From positions 16,537,507 to 16,601,506 of the forward strand of contig NC_034015.1 in assembly GCF_000346465.2 (NCBI RefSeq): DNA of 64,000 nt, written 5' to 3'. Each line of letters opens with the position of its first letter. The stretch's first letter is position 1. Below, piece after piece: positions 47,970 through 59,611 of the stretch. The notes below the pieces were generated by a model. That model saw only the letters and a list, made by a program, of their open reading frames with translations. It was not told the DNA's origin and made no database searches. The stretch is from Prunus persica. Its lineage: Eukaryota > Streptophyta > Magnoliopsida > Rosales > Rosaceae. A program made the translations under genes and the position numbers.

Positions 47970-50136
47970 ATGAAGCATCTAGCTTTGGCTCTTTTTTTAG
48001 CTATTCTGATCCGCCAACAAGGTTTTCCCATCCATGTTGAAGCAGGTGATGGCTTCATCAGAACCAGGGGAGTGCATTTTCTTTTGAATGGTAGCCCATA
48101 CTATGCAAACGGCTTCAATGGCTACTGGTTGATGTATGTGGCTTCTGACCCATCTCAGAGGTACAAAGTTTCATCTGTTTTTCGTGAAGCAACTAGCCAT
48201 GGGCTCACAGTGGCCAGAACTTGGGCTTTCAGTGATGGAGGTTACAGGCCTCTTCAATACTCCCCTGGCTCCTACAATGAGCAAATGTTCAAGGTTCCTC
48301 TCACACTGTGCTTAATTGTTTGTTTGTTTGTTTAGATCTTTAAATATTGCACTGATGGTGATTTTAGAACCCTTTTTTCAATTCTTATTTTGTTTTGTGT
48401 TGGTTTGAAGGGGTTGGATTTTGTTATAGCTGAGGCCAGAAGGTATGGGATTAAGCTGATATTAAGCTTGGTGAACAACTATGAGAGCTTTGGTGGAAGG
48501 AAGCAGTATGTGAACTGGGCAAGAAGTCAGGGGCAGTACCTGACCTCTGATGATGATTTCTATAGAAACCCTGTTGTTAAGGGTTACTACAAGAACCATG
48601 TAACTGTAAGTGAAAGTGCATATTATATGATTCTTATCAGATTTTAGAATGTTTAGTTATTTATTTATTTATTCATTTTGGTCTGGAAATGATTTCTGTG
48701 GAGGAATAACAGTCTATGATGAGCCTTTTCTTTTCAATTCTAATTTGAATAAACTTTTTTACAGACTGTTCTTAACAGATATAACAGCTATACTAGAGTT
48801 CATTACAAAGATGACCCAACAATTATGGCCTGGGAGCTTATCAATGAACCTAGATGCACATCAGATCCTTCAGGAAGGACTGTTCAGGTTAAAAACAAGC
48901 CTTTATCCAATTTCATCCTGCATATCAATATTCAATATCAGGGAAATTTTTAAGAATCTTCAATTTGAATTTTTTTTAATATAGTTTAATCTGTTACTAA
49001 ACCAAGTTTCCTAGAAAAGTAACAAGGCTAGTTCTCTGCCTTAACCAACAGCAGTCTATGAATAAATGGTACAGATGGCAAAATCTTGATGTATAGAGCT
49101 AACTAATTACTAATTGCAGCTACCATTTTTTTTTTCCTGTTATGCATTGCTCTTTTAGGATGGCTTTTCTTTATATTGCACTCTTTTCATGCCAAATTTT
49201 TACTAATTGGTGTTCATAACAGGCTTGGATAATGGAAATGGCTTCTCATGTGAAATCAATAGACAGAAACCACTTGCTGGAAGCTGGTCTAGAAGGATTT
49301 TATGGACAAGCAATACCTCAGAGGATGAGACTCAACCCTGGTTTCAATATAGGAACAGACTTTATTGCAAATAATCGGATTCCTGGCATCGATTTTGCAA
49401 CAGTTCACTCTTATCCTGATCAATGGTAAATATGCTACTTGCAGGATCTCTTCAACTTTCATCACCAAAAAAAGAGTATATATAAGTAAAAAGATCTAGT
49501 GCAGGTTAAAACACTCTCTAATGTCCACCCTGTTCAGACGGCACAAGCAATTCATGAAAATATTCAAATGCATATAACTAGTACTTAATTTCGTAAGGCT
49601 CAATGTTGTCAATTATAACATAGCTTTCCTTAGTTCAGCTTCCTGACTGGTGTCTTTTTACCATGTGTTGCATGAGCAGGTTGTCTAGCTCAAATGATCA
49701 AAATCAGCTCTCTTTCTTGAACAACTGGCTCGACACCCACATCCAAGATGCACAATACATTCTTCGAAAGCCGGTGTTCATCACAGAATTTGGGAAATCT
49801 TGGAAAGATCCTGGTTTCAACACCTACCAAAGAGACTTGCTCTTCAACACTGTGTATTCCAAGATATACTCTTCAGCAAGAAGAGGAGGAGCAGCTGCTG
49901 GGGGCCTATTCTGGCAACTTCTCACTGAAGGCATGGACTCGTTCGGTGATGGGTACGATATAGTTCTGAGCCAGAGTCCCTCAACTGCAAATGTAATTGC
50001 TCAACAATCTCACAAGCTCTATCAGATCAGGAAGATTTTTGCCAGGATAAGAAATGCTCAGATGTGGAAAAGGGCAAGGGCCATCAGAAGGGCTGAATGG
50101 CTGGCTAGAAACAAAGGCAAGCGTATAGGAAATTGA
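47970..50136 (+). CDS. MAN7: Endo-beta-1,4-mannanase, GH5 subfamily 7
   Basis: Five exons: 47970-48293, 48411-48605, 48765-48887, 49223-49425 and 49680-50136, giving 1,302 nt or 433 residues. It cuts the backbone of cell-wall mannans and galactomannans. The N-terminus [16 protein letters not shown] is a secretion signal, with likely cleavage before the mature start near [12 protein letters not shown]. Conserved GH5_7 blocks are present: [23 protein letters not shown], and LINEPRC with the acid/base Glu201. VHSYPDQW and the catalytic nucleophile Glu318 in FITEFGKSW follow, then [12 protein letters not shown]. The C-terminus is basic ([19 protein letters not shown]), a feature of the MAN7 type, possibly for wall binding. 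The best match by eye is Arabidopsis MAN7 (At5g66460), expressed in germinating seeds. The exon 2 acceptor (GAAG) is not pyrimidine-rich but keeps the frame. Confidence 0.94.
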
Positions 50137-50956
50137 TCAAATGCATTACCTTGTGAGGTTGCTGTATGGTTTTACCTCTTAGAGATGATTCAGATGAATG
50201 TTTTTTTTTTCATCCAGGAGGGAAACTTGTGTCACCTAGTATTGTGATTTTCTTTCCCCTGCATATATTTATGTTATGAAGCGTGAACTGAGTTGTTTAG
50301 GCAGAGTTTTCTGGTTTATAAGTCAAACTTGTTTATTTCTTTCTATCAATCTTGTAATGTTGCTGCAAAATGAAACAGAGAACTTATTCTTGGGGTACTT
50401 GATCTTTGTGTATAAAATCACAAAGCTAAAGGATTGGAGAACTTATATCATAAGCGGTAGACTAGTTTGTAAAATCAAATTGGCAGATATGAGTATGGTA
50501 AAATGTGAGCATCACAAAACCTCTTCAGGTGTGGTGTGACTCAAGCTAAATGCATGAACAACATATATTATTGGGTGACGTGAATAGCATGCTCCAATAC
50601 CATATTAAAATATGAGCATTCAATTCAAATGAATCGGCATTTGACGGAGAAATCTAAGATCATTAATGCAAGACTTTCATCACCAACGGTTATACTCATT
50701 AAAAATACTTAACCTCCTTACTCGTAACGAGTCATTTCTTCTTTCTCACTTGATGTGGCTTCCATTTAAGGCAATTAAACCACAAAACGACCAACATGGT
50801 TAGTTTCATCATCAGTAACATACCATTATAGCAAAAAGAAAAAATTATTTGTGGGCACTGAGATTGGGCTAGCCCACAGTTTGTGGGCTTCAAACCCAGT
50901 ACACAAAATAACCGCAAAAAAGAAAATATTTCGCACTTCTAAAACTTGGGCGCCAA
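50137..50956. other. Spacer, no gene seen
   Basis: 3' untranslated region of the mannanase on the left and upstream region of the second PPR gene on the right. Short open frames here are not conserved in any way I can see. Confidence 0.45.
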
Positions 50957-53152
50957 ATGTTTCGCATGGTCGCTCAGATAACAGAGCATTATGTCTTATG
51001 TGCAGCAAAAAAACAGAACATGATTTTATCAATTCGACCTCATATTCGAGGAATATTTACAGCGTCGGCCTTTGCTCACAAAGAATGTAGGAACCTTCTG
51101 GTTTCCGAGGCAGAACCAGACCAGCTAGAGCAGAATACCCTTTTGGGTAGTCATGTAGATATGCTCGAACTCAACGCTCAACTGAAGCAGCTAGTTAAAG
51201 TTGGTAATGTGGGAGAGGCTCGGAATATGTTCGATAAAATGCCTCAAAGAGATGAGATTTCCTGGACCAATATGATTTCAGGTTATGTTGGTGCCTCTGA
51301 TGCCTCCGAAGCGTTGGCTTTGTTCTCAAACATGTGGGTTCAGCCTGGACTCTGCATGGACCCCTTTGTTCTTAGTGTTGCACTCAAGACTTGTGGACTT
51401 AATTTGAACTTGTCTTATGGGGAACTAGTTCATGGGTATACGATAAAATCGGGTTTTGTGAATTCAGTCTTTGTGGGCAGTGCTCTTCTTGACATGTATA
51501 TGAAGATTGGTAAGATTGAAGAAGGATGTAGAGTCTTTGACCAAATGCCGATAAGAAATGTGGTATCTTGGACTACCATTATAACCGGGCTTGTTCGTGC
51601 CGGTTACAATGTGGAGGGTTTGGAGTATTTTTCTGAAATGTGGAGATCAAAAGTACAGTATGATGCATATGCGTTTGCTATCTCATTGAAGGCCTGTGCT
51701 GATTTAGGTGCTTTGAATTATGGTAGAGCGGTTCACACACAAACAATGAAGAAAGGGTTTGATGAGAACTCATTTGTAGCCAACTCTCTTGCTACCATGT
51801 ACAATAAATGTGGCAAATTAGACTATGGGTTGCAGTTGTTTGCAAAGATGAGGACCCAGGATGTTGTTTCATGGACATCAATCATTACAACATATGTTTG
51901 GACAGGTCAAGAGGACCTTGCAATCAAAGCATTTATAAAAATGCAGGAATCCGGCGTGAGTCCTAATGAATACACTTTTGCAGCCGTTATCTCTGGATGT
52001 GCCAATCTTGCTAGAGTTGAATGGGGTGAACAATTACATGCCCGCGCTTTACACATGGGTCTTATCGCTTCTTTGTCAGTAGGAAATTCCATTGTAACCA
52101 TGTATTCCAAATGTGGTCGTTTGGATTCAGCTTCTAACATGTTTAACGAGATGGGCATAAAAGATATTGTTTCATGGAGCACTGTAATTGCAGGGTATTC
52201 TCAAGGAGGTTATGGAGAAGAAGCTTTCCAGTATTTGTCGTGGATGAGAAGGGAAGGACCAAAACCAAATGAGTTTCCTCTTGCTAGTGTATTGAGTGTT
52301 TGCGGAAGCATGGCAATGCTTGAGCAAGGGAAGCAATTGCATGCTCATGTCCTGTCTGTTGGTTTAGAGTGTACATCTATGGTACAAAGTGCTCTAGTCA
52401 ATATGTATTCAAAATGTGGAAGTATAAAAGAAGCTGCAAAAATCTTTGATGTGACAGAACATGATGATATTATTTCATGGACAGCCATGATTAATGGATA
52501 TGCTGAACATGGGTACTACCAAGAAGCCATTGATCTGTTCGAGAAGATTCCTAGCGCTGGTCTGAAACCAGACTCGGTCACCTTCATTGGTGTTCTTGCT
52601 GCTTGTTGCCATGCTGGATTGGTTGATCTTGGTTTCCACTACTTCAATTCTATGAGAACTAACTTTAGGATCAATCCCTCAAAAGAACACTATGGCTGCA
52701 TGATTGATCTCCTCTGTCGAGCTGGACAGTTAAGTGAGGCAGAACATATGATCAAAAGTATGCCCTTTCACCAGGATGATGTTGTTTGGTCTACTCTGCT
52801 TAGAGCATGTAGGCTCCATGGTGATGTTGACTGTGGAAAACGTGCTGCAGAGGAGATTCTTAAATTAGACCCAAATTGTGCAGGGACTCATATAACCCTG
52901 GCAAATATGTTTGCTGCCAAAGGCAAGTGGAGGGAAGCAGCAGATGTAAGGAAAATGATGAGATCAAAGGGGGTAGTTAAGGAGCCCGGATGGTCATGGA
53001 TAAAGGTCAAGGATCGGATTTCTGCATTTGTTGCTGGAGATAGGTCTCATCCACAAGGTGATGATATATACAGTGTGTTGGAATTACTAGCTTCAAAGAC
53101 AGAAGGCACTATTCAGGAAATGAGGTCTTCATTAATTGATGTTGAAGGTTAG
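50957..53152 (+). CDS. PLS-class pentatricopeptide repeat protein, long, intronless
   Basis: One exon; up to 731 residues from the ATG at 50957, with later in-frame ATGs (50966, and one opening MILSIRPHIRG) as alternatives. More than a dozen PLS-type PPR motifs follow from about residue 70. Examples: ARNMFDKMPQRDEISWTNMI, ALLDMYMKIGKIEEGCRVF, LATMYNKCGKLDYGLQLF, IVTMYSKCGRLDSASNMF and ALVNMYSKCGSIKEAAKIF. The end has an E/E+ region (YGCMIDLLCRAGQLSEAEHM, VVWSTLLRACRLHGDVDCG, KEPGWSWIKVKDRISAFVAG, SHPQGDDIYSVLE) but stops before a DYW deaminase domain. It probably binds organelle transcripts for editing. It resembles Arabidopsis At3g47840, which would make it a non-syntenic insertion into this block. 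The organelle target is not clear, as the N-terminus is atypical. Confidence 0.9.
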   Translation: MFRMVAQITEHYVLCAAKKQNMILSIRPHIRGIFTASAFAHKECRNLLVSEAEPDQLEQNTLLGSHVDMLELNAQLKQLVKVGNVGEARNMFDKMPQRDEISWTNMISGYVGASDASEALALFSNMWVQPGLCMDPFVLSVALKTCGLNLNLSYGELVHGYTIKSGFVNSVFVGSALLDMYMKIGKIEEGCRVFDQMPIRNVVSWTTIITGLVRAGYNVEGLEYFSEMWRSKVQYDAYAFAISLKACADLGALNYGRAVHTQTMKKGFDENSFVANSLATMYNKCGKLDYGLQLFAKMRTQDVVSWTSIITTYVWTGQEDLAIKAFIKMQESGVSPNEYTFAAVISGCANLARVEWGEQLHARALHMGLIASLSVGNSIVTMYSKCGRLDSASNMFNEMGIKDIVSWSTVIAGYSQGGYGEEAFQYLSWMRREGPKPNEFPLASVLSVCGSMAMLEQGKQLHAHVLSVGLECTSMVQSALVNMYSKCGSIKEAAKIFDVTEHDDIISWTAMINGYAEHGYYQEAIDLFEKIPSAGLKPDSVTFIGVLAACCHAGLVDLGFHYFNSMRTNFRINPSKEHYGCMIDLLCRAGQLSEAEHMIKSMPFHQDDVVWSTLLRACRLHGDVDCGKRAAEEILKLDPNCAGTHITLANMFAAKGKWREAADVRKMMRSKGVVKEPGWSWIKVKDRISAFVAGDRSHPQGDDIYSVLELLASKTEGTIQEMRSSLIDVEG

Positions 53153-53863
53153 CATTTAGTCGTTTGGAAGTTAAAAAGTTTATTTCTCCAATTTGATGAA
53201 GCTAAATCTGAGAGTTGCATATGAAAAGTTCTGAGGAGATGCTTCAAATTCAATACATAAATTACATGCAAAAAGACCAGTTTTTCGTCCATAAGTTTAT
53301 ACTCAACCAAGGATGTGAAACGAAGCTTTGTTTAAGATGCATCTACTTATGTGGAGATCCTCTTAAGGCATGGCTGTGGCTCAAGGATAAGCATTACAGA
53401 AGACATGCAAATCTGAATCCAGAGTCACATTGAAAGGTCAAGCATTACTGAAGACATGGAAATTTATGAACTGGTCTCTTCCAAGAAAATGCACACGCTT
53501 CTGTGGAAGGTTTTGGACTTTTACACCACCCGAGGACTAATTTGTAAGTTATATTCATGAAATAACTGTTTGCTTGAGTTTTGCATCTTCTGTTACTCAT
53601 CTAAATGCAATTTTCTTTTTCTTCTTTTGCTGTAAATATTTTTTTACTTAATTTTGGGCAATTTATAACATTTGTAACTGTATAGTTGGAACATGCTCAA
53701 TACCATGCACATTGATTTCGGTACCGAATAGTGAATTTGTATACATTTCTACTTCTCTGAATGACATTTAACAGAAAAATGAAATTGAGAAGCATTGGAG
53801 GCGATCAATTTGTGGTTAGAACTGAAAAGGAAGTGCATCTTACTATCTATCAATTTTCAGAGT
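53153..53863. other. Convergent 3' region, no gene seen
   Basis: Lies between the ends of the second PPR gene (plus) and the LPPE gene (minus). It should contain both polyadenylation regions. An open frame at 53215-53433 has no recognisable family and is probably untranslated region. Confidence 0.5.
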
Positions 53864-55585
53864 TCACCGTTCATCCCTGAGCCAATGACGAATTACGTAT
53901 ACAACAAATCCTAGGCAAAACCCAGCAGCCCCCAATGCTATAGCTATTCGAACCCATAAAGAGGAAATAAATGCTCTATACACAAAAGCATTCCATAACA
54001 ACAACCACAGAATGGAGAAAATGGTTCCAAATGTAGCACCCACAACCACTTGGCCGAGTGTATGAAGTTTTTGCGAGACTCGTAACCACGACTGCAAAGA
54101 CAAATCACAAAGATATGCATAAGCAATATACCCTTTCAGTTCTGTTTTCTTCAAATCAACTAAAGAAGTTTGAACACTCAAATATGTAAGCCAAGCTTCA
54201 AAGCATCATTTAACTGAAAGCAGAGCAAGATTGAATATGAACACTTACAAGATATATCCCAGTTGCTAAGGCAAAAGCACCGATGGTCAAGGTAATCTCA
54301 TTTATCCCTAGCCATTCCACAACTGCGATATAGCACACAGGCAACAGAATTAGATGAGAAAATAGAGGTAGCAAATTGATATTTGACTAACACGAACAAG
54401 AAATCTACGTGCCAATTCTCATTAGAACCAACAAGAAAGCTGCATGCCAATTGTTCTTGTTGGGTTATGGGAATAGTTTTATTCATTTCCAAAACCTTTC
54501 ACGATATCAAAGCTGATACAAAGTCATAGCAGAAAATGAGCTAAAGATGATACTGTTCTGCATACAGCATGGTAGACTAATGTGATGCCCACAAAAGGCG
54601 TCTATTTTCTCTCAAATATTTCTGTGACTACAATTTGAAAATTTAAAAGTTCATAGTCTTAGTAGTCTCCCCATTAACATTGCTGCATATTAGGGAATGG
54701 ACCAACAATGTACATAAAGCAAACACTCTACATCAACTTGATTATAGTAGTTTACACCAATCAACATATTTTAAGTTACAAGCATACCTTAAATCTCTCC
54801 AAACCAATTTCATTTCAGAAGTGCTCTTAAACTCAAGAGGAATTAAGAGAGATTACCTGACCAAATTGTGAACAAAACAACGTAGAAGATAGATTGTGCA
54901 TGGGAAGAAGGCATTCCAGGCTCAGATCTCAATGAGGGAACAGGTCTCTCCTGGTTTAGTATCTTTTTGAGTGCCACAGATATAATGGTATTTGCAACAG
55001 ACCCCATAGCAGCCCACATGGCTTCAGCATCATGCCTCCATAGAATCACAACAGCAAAAAGGGCAGATATAATCCACTTGCTCTATATCCAACAGAAAGC
55101 AGCCACTAATATCATAAGAACAAATACTAAAAAAAAAGAACAAATAAAAAGAAAAATCAGAATGTTGATAAAACACAAAACAGGCAGAATGTGGCAAATT
55201 AGAAATTACCAACCAGTCGATTGAGTGTAGATTCCCACCCTTTATCCACAATCAAAGGACTCAATTCTGAAGGCCCATCAACATAATCATCACGTTGAAG
55301 CACTCCAACGCCTTCTTCATCATCATCATCATCATCATCAGGGTTCCTAAAAGGTAGCATCTTTATTAGCTCAACCATGGAGTTGGGGCCCATGGCTCTG
55401 CTCCTTCTCCTCCTCCCAGAAACACCTTTCTTGGGGACTAATAATAACCCGCCAGAGAGAACAAATTTTGAAGTGGGAAATCGTAAAGAAGAAATGGGTT
55501 TCAGAGATTTGAGCGTGCAAGATCGGCAGGTAAAGAGTTCGAGGTTCGGCTGGTGGAAATTGGTGGCTGCTGCTGCTGATGACAT
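53864..55585 (-). CDS. LPPE: Lipid phosphate phosphatase epsilon, plastid (PAP2 family)
   Basis: Four exons: 55214-55585, 54857-55082, 54249-54322 and 53864-54091, giving 900 nt or 299 residues. It dephosphorylates phosphatidate to diacylglycerol in plastid membranes. The N-terminus (MSSAAAATNFHQP, then RRRRSR) is a transit peptide. An Asp run (seven codons of a CAT/ATC microsatellite on the plus strand) lies near residue 85. PAP2 motifs are KKILNQERP (Lys163-Pro171), PSSHAQS, and LRVSQKLHTLGQVVVG, the third deviating from the canonical SRxxxxxHxxxD while keeping the His. Membrane segments include WIISALFAVVILW, ITLTIGAFALATG, TFGTIFSILWLLLW and IAIALGAAGFCLGFVV. Exon 1 must end at CTG/GTTGGT to join SKWIIS in frame. 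The neighbours favour the At5g66450 (LPPE2) orthologue. Confidence 0.9.
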
Positions 55586-56023
55586 GTTTTATTCAACTGG
55601 GATGGAGTGTAAGACTGAAACCCATCGCGAGCCATTTCCAAAGTTTTATGTCTATTTTGGATTGGACTAGGAAATGAGTGGCGCATCCATTGCGTTATTT
55701 TGCCCAGAAAAATCCAAACATGGACCGGGTTTACATATTTCTCCCTAGCAAAATTTCTGGAAATTTCCAAGAAGGTATCAAATTCTTGTGTGCGGTGTCA
55801 CCGCCTTCTGATTACGATAAATACTGTGCTTATTATTAAACAATAATTTCAAGATTTTGATTCCAAAAAAAAAAGTTCAACCAAACGTTTATTTCTTTTA
55901 AGAGCTTTTATCCACACTAAAAAGGATCATTGGGTAAGAAAATGACTTTAACCAAGTATTTTTTTTGGTTGAGTGTTACTTCTTTCAACTTAATTTGAAT
56001 TGGTATCAAGCTCCACTCTCACG

Positions 56024-56252
56024 TAAATATGAGAACGATATATATATTTTGAATGCGAAACTTTGATTTTTTTTTATTTTTAAAAAACTTAGTTTGAATA
56101 AATATCATACTCAATTAATTCATATTAATATGAGAAATATAATCTTAAGTTCGATTCTCCTTTCCTCAATATTATTTATATAAATAAATAAATAAAAACC
56201 CATATTAATATGAGAAGTATATATATATATGTATGTTGAATGCGATACTTTG
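56024..56252. repeat. Two related segments in AT-rich DNA
   Basis: The segment AATATGAGAACGATATATAT...TTGAATGCGAAACTTTG (about 56026-56065) recurs at about 56207-56252 as AATATGAGAAGTATATATAT...TTGAATGCGATACTTTG. A shorter AATATGAGAAATATAAT copy lies between them (56128). Possibly a decayed repeat element. Confidence 0.55.
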
Positions 56253-56744
56253 TTATAATAATGTAATTATGTCGTAGGTGAATTACCAATTATAAAAATA
56301 ATCTTGAAAATATCATCTCTCTTTTTCTCGTCATCCTGCATATGAGGAGAGAGAGTAGAAAAACTGACCGCACCGGCACTACAAAACGCATAACCAGACA
56401 AATCAGCAGTGACGCAGCTGCCATATGCACACTTCCAAACAAACAAGCAAATTCGAGCATCTACACTATTACACTAATGAAACAAGGAAGTGGCCCTAAA
56501 AGATACCAACTCCGGCAAAGCCTCCTTCTATTTTGGGCTTAAAATCTTGAATTTCATGCAAGAAGAGAGACTTGACCTTCAGAATAGCCACTTTCAAAGT
56601 TTTTTCAGAGTGTTAGAGGGTGCAGTTGCAAAGTGATTTTAATATAACAATAAAATTATTTATCTATAATATGATTCATAAATGTGGTTTATATAGCATT
56701 ACATTTTGTAGTGAGAGACAAAAAAAAAAAAAAAAAAAAGACTT

Positions 56745-56865
56745 GGATTCTTTTCTTTATTTTTATACAAGCGATATTATATTTTAAACTATCGAAGGGG
56801 GACTCAAACTTGGATGCAAAGTGAAGAGCACTTCCGCTCTAACCAACTTAACTAAGCTCATATAT
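56745..56865 (-). mobile_element. SINE-like element, copy 2
   Basis: Read on the minus strand it begins GCTTAGTTAAGTTGGTTAGA, an A-box-like tRNA-derived start, continues to AGTTTGAGTCCCCC (B box) about 50 bp later, and ends in ATATCGCTTGTATAAAAATA. It shares the B box and tail with copy 1 at 36320-36475. No tRNA fold can be closed, so it is not a functional tRNA gene. Confidence 0.55.
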
Positions 56866-57494
56866 GCGAATGACTTGGACTCTTGAAAAAGTAGGACAAG
56901 AGCAATTTGGAGTCTTGAGATTTTGTAGTCCATTCTCAAGTCTTTGTGTTTCAATTGACAGCCTGAGTTGGAGTCAATTTTGGGATCTTCTTTCTTCTTG
57001 TTGAATTGGCTACCATTATTATTAAGTTACAGAAAAATGGAAGAGAATAGTTGACTGCTAAGGCTTTGCAATATTCTTGTAAGTCCATCTTTGTCAGTTC
57101 ATTTACATTATGCCAATAGTTCCCTTCCCACAATCGTTCTATATTCATGACAATGGCAATAGCCCACAGGCATCAAGAAGAATGATGAAAATAGCTTAAG
57201 ATTGGTTTTTTTCTTTCCTTTTCTTAATTTTATTCGTGGAATATGAGGACTTCAAAATAAGAACCTCTTTCAACGTTGTGAAGAGACATATTACTAAATC
57301 GAAAGTTTTAAGATAACTTAAAATTAGTTTTAGTTTTCATATTATGTAGCTTTTCATATCCATTTCTTCCACCTCTCTCTCATCACTTCCTCTAATTTCA
57401 GTCATCCCTTCCTTTCTCTCACCTATTTCATCTTTATCTATGTTCAAAACAAAAATTCAAATTCAAATTCAAAAACAAAAAAGTTACCCAACGA

Positions 57495-58100
57495 ATTGTC
57501 ATTAGGGGTGGGCACGGTTCGGTTTGGACCGGTTTTTGCCTCAAATTAGAACCGATCCGATACTATTCATCCGGTTTGGTTCGGTTCGGTTTTAATAAAA
57601 AAAATTTCAAAAACTGTCCGGTTCGGTTTGAACCGATTTCGGTCCGGTTTCGGTTCCGGTTCGGTTTTGAACCAGATTATAAAAATTATTTTTTTAAATT
57701 ATTTTTTAATACAATTCTCAACTGAAATATTATTTTTTTACTTGAAAATTAACAAATTATTCAATTTCATATAAAAAATAAATATTAAAGTGAGAAAAGA
57801 GAGATATTTTGACATTGAACTTGGATAAATATTAGGTTTTTTTTTAGTGAAATTAAAAATATAGCATTAAATATAAATATATATTGAAATTATATATTTT
57901 TTTAGTTTCACCGGTTCGGTTCGGCCCGATTCGGTTTTTGAAGACATGGAACCGGATCCGGAACCGTTTCAAACCGGTCCGGTTCGGTTTTTGATCGGTT
58001 TTTGACTTTTTGGTCAACTCGGTTTTTTTTCGGTTTGGTTCGGTGCGGTTCGGCTCGAATTTCCGGTTCGCCGGTTTGAGTGCCCACCCCTAATTGTCAT
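57495..58100. mobile_element. Non-autonomous hAT-type MITE with 8-bp target duplication
   Basis: The element proper is 57503-58092 (590 bp). Both ends are the perfect 13-bp inverted repeat TAGGGGTGGGCAC. It is flanked by identical 8-bp direct repeats ATTGTCAT (57495-57502 and 58093-58100), the length expected of hAT transposases. The outer 100-150 bp on each side are packed with CGGTTCGGTT/AACCGG words that can pair with each other. The centre (57680-57900) is AT-rich. No transposase frame. The intact target duplication and ends indicate a fairly recent insertion. Confidence 0.9.
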
Positions 58101-59495
58101 ATAGAAAAATTACATTACCACTTTCAGAGGCCAAGCCAGAATTTTATTTCATGAAGTGGGCTTAACTTTGGCTGGTACTGGAGCTGGAGTGAGTTGTGGG
58201 CTTTAAGTTTAGAAACACACGTAGGAATTTTTCTTTTTCTGTGGGCTGAGCGATCAACATAACCAGAACAGCTGCGAAGTGACCAAAAGCAAAAACCAGA
58301 AGAACAGTGAGGCCCGTGAACAGGTGAATGAAATTCAACTATTGTTAATATGAAGGTCAACATTTATAGTTTATATATGGCACCCGCACTATAAAACGAC
58401 TCTGTTAAGAGTTAGTTGATATGTGACGGTCGACTCGATTTTAAAGATTAAGCACACAACACTTTCAAAAGATTAGTCGTTCCTCTTTATAAAACAGAAA
58501 AAGGGGGTCAAATATATGTGATGTTTGTGTGGAGCTTACTAAGACCACATCATCCACACACAATAAAGCCAAACTAAAATTGAATACAAGACTTAAACTG
58601 AAAGGTAAAGGAACTGTCTGTAGCAGCCTTTACATATATTCTCTTAGTCTTTACAGCCAAGAAAGTCCCATTATCATCAACAAAAAGCTTCGGCTTTTAT
58701 ATCAAAATCACTTTCAAAATAATTATGTTGCAAACTCTGCCAACAATGGAACTCTCTCACTGACACTGACTGCATGCAGATTCCGGAGAGGCAAATTTTC
58801 CACCACTAAAAGCTCCTTTATCTGCTTTTGTTTACTCCATCCAAATGCTTTATGGATAATATTAGATAGGTAGCCTCAAGGATCAATCCAAGAGTAATAA
58901 TAATAGTAGAGCAGGACAAAGCCAAATTGCAGAATTTATGGAACAAATGGAGCCCATGTAATTTAAATTGTTTTCTTTTGTTGGTGATGGATAATTTGCA
59001 GGTTCTTTCATTGAATTCTAAATCGTAAGGAACAAGCCCGAGTTCTTTTTTCTGCACAACCTGAATGGGAAGTGAAGTATAAAAACTTAATACGTGTTGT
59101 AACATGAGTGAACTCTTCACTGAAGACTGAGCCAAAATGTGTTATAACATCAGTATCAGTCAACCCATAACATGTGAAAACTAAAAGAGTCAAAAAGTGA
59201 AACATGCGTGGTAGAAGACTAGCTCTGAAAGCTAGCTTTAATGTTGTGGACTGGCTGGTGAGTGTTTTGGGTGGGGCATTGCCACGTGTAGGAAGCAGGT
59301 TAAACGGCGTGGAGAAGGAGATGGTGAAGCTAGGGCCTGAACGGGACTGGACAGGACTGGAGGCAGGCGTCCATCACTCTGTCAATAAAACTGGCTGCTT
59401 ATTTTCAATCTGCACAAAGGAAAAGAAAGCTTCAAGGACAAAAGAGAAGACTGAGGACTGAATATGTAACCCTAGGAGAAAGATTTTCATGATAC

Positions 59496-59611
59496 GAGAA
59501 TAGTATTAATTTGTTATTTTTGGCCAATAACGCTATGACACGCAGGATAATACTTTCACATAAACGTGACATAGTATTATTAGTCGAAAATAGTAAAACA
59601 ATGTTATCCTC
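59496..59611. mobile_element. Fold-back MITE, copy B
   Basis: About 116 bp. The left arm GAGAATAGTATTAATTTGTT...CCAATAACGCTATG pairs with the right arm read backwards, GAGGATAACATTGTTTTACT...CTAATAATACTATG. The loop contains GGATAATACTTTCACATAAA. Same family as copies A and C. Confidence 0.8.

Noticed and set aside
56820..56868. Functional tRNA gene on the minus strand
   Set aside because: A- and B-box-like words are present, but no acceptor stem or full cloverleaf can be drawn; it fits a SINE better.
59204..59461. Candidate 85-residue protein starting MRGRRLALKASF
   Set aside because: No family resemblance, splice context or codon bias; it sits in a repeat-rich spacer.
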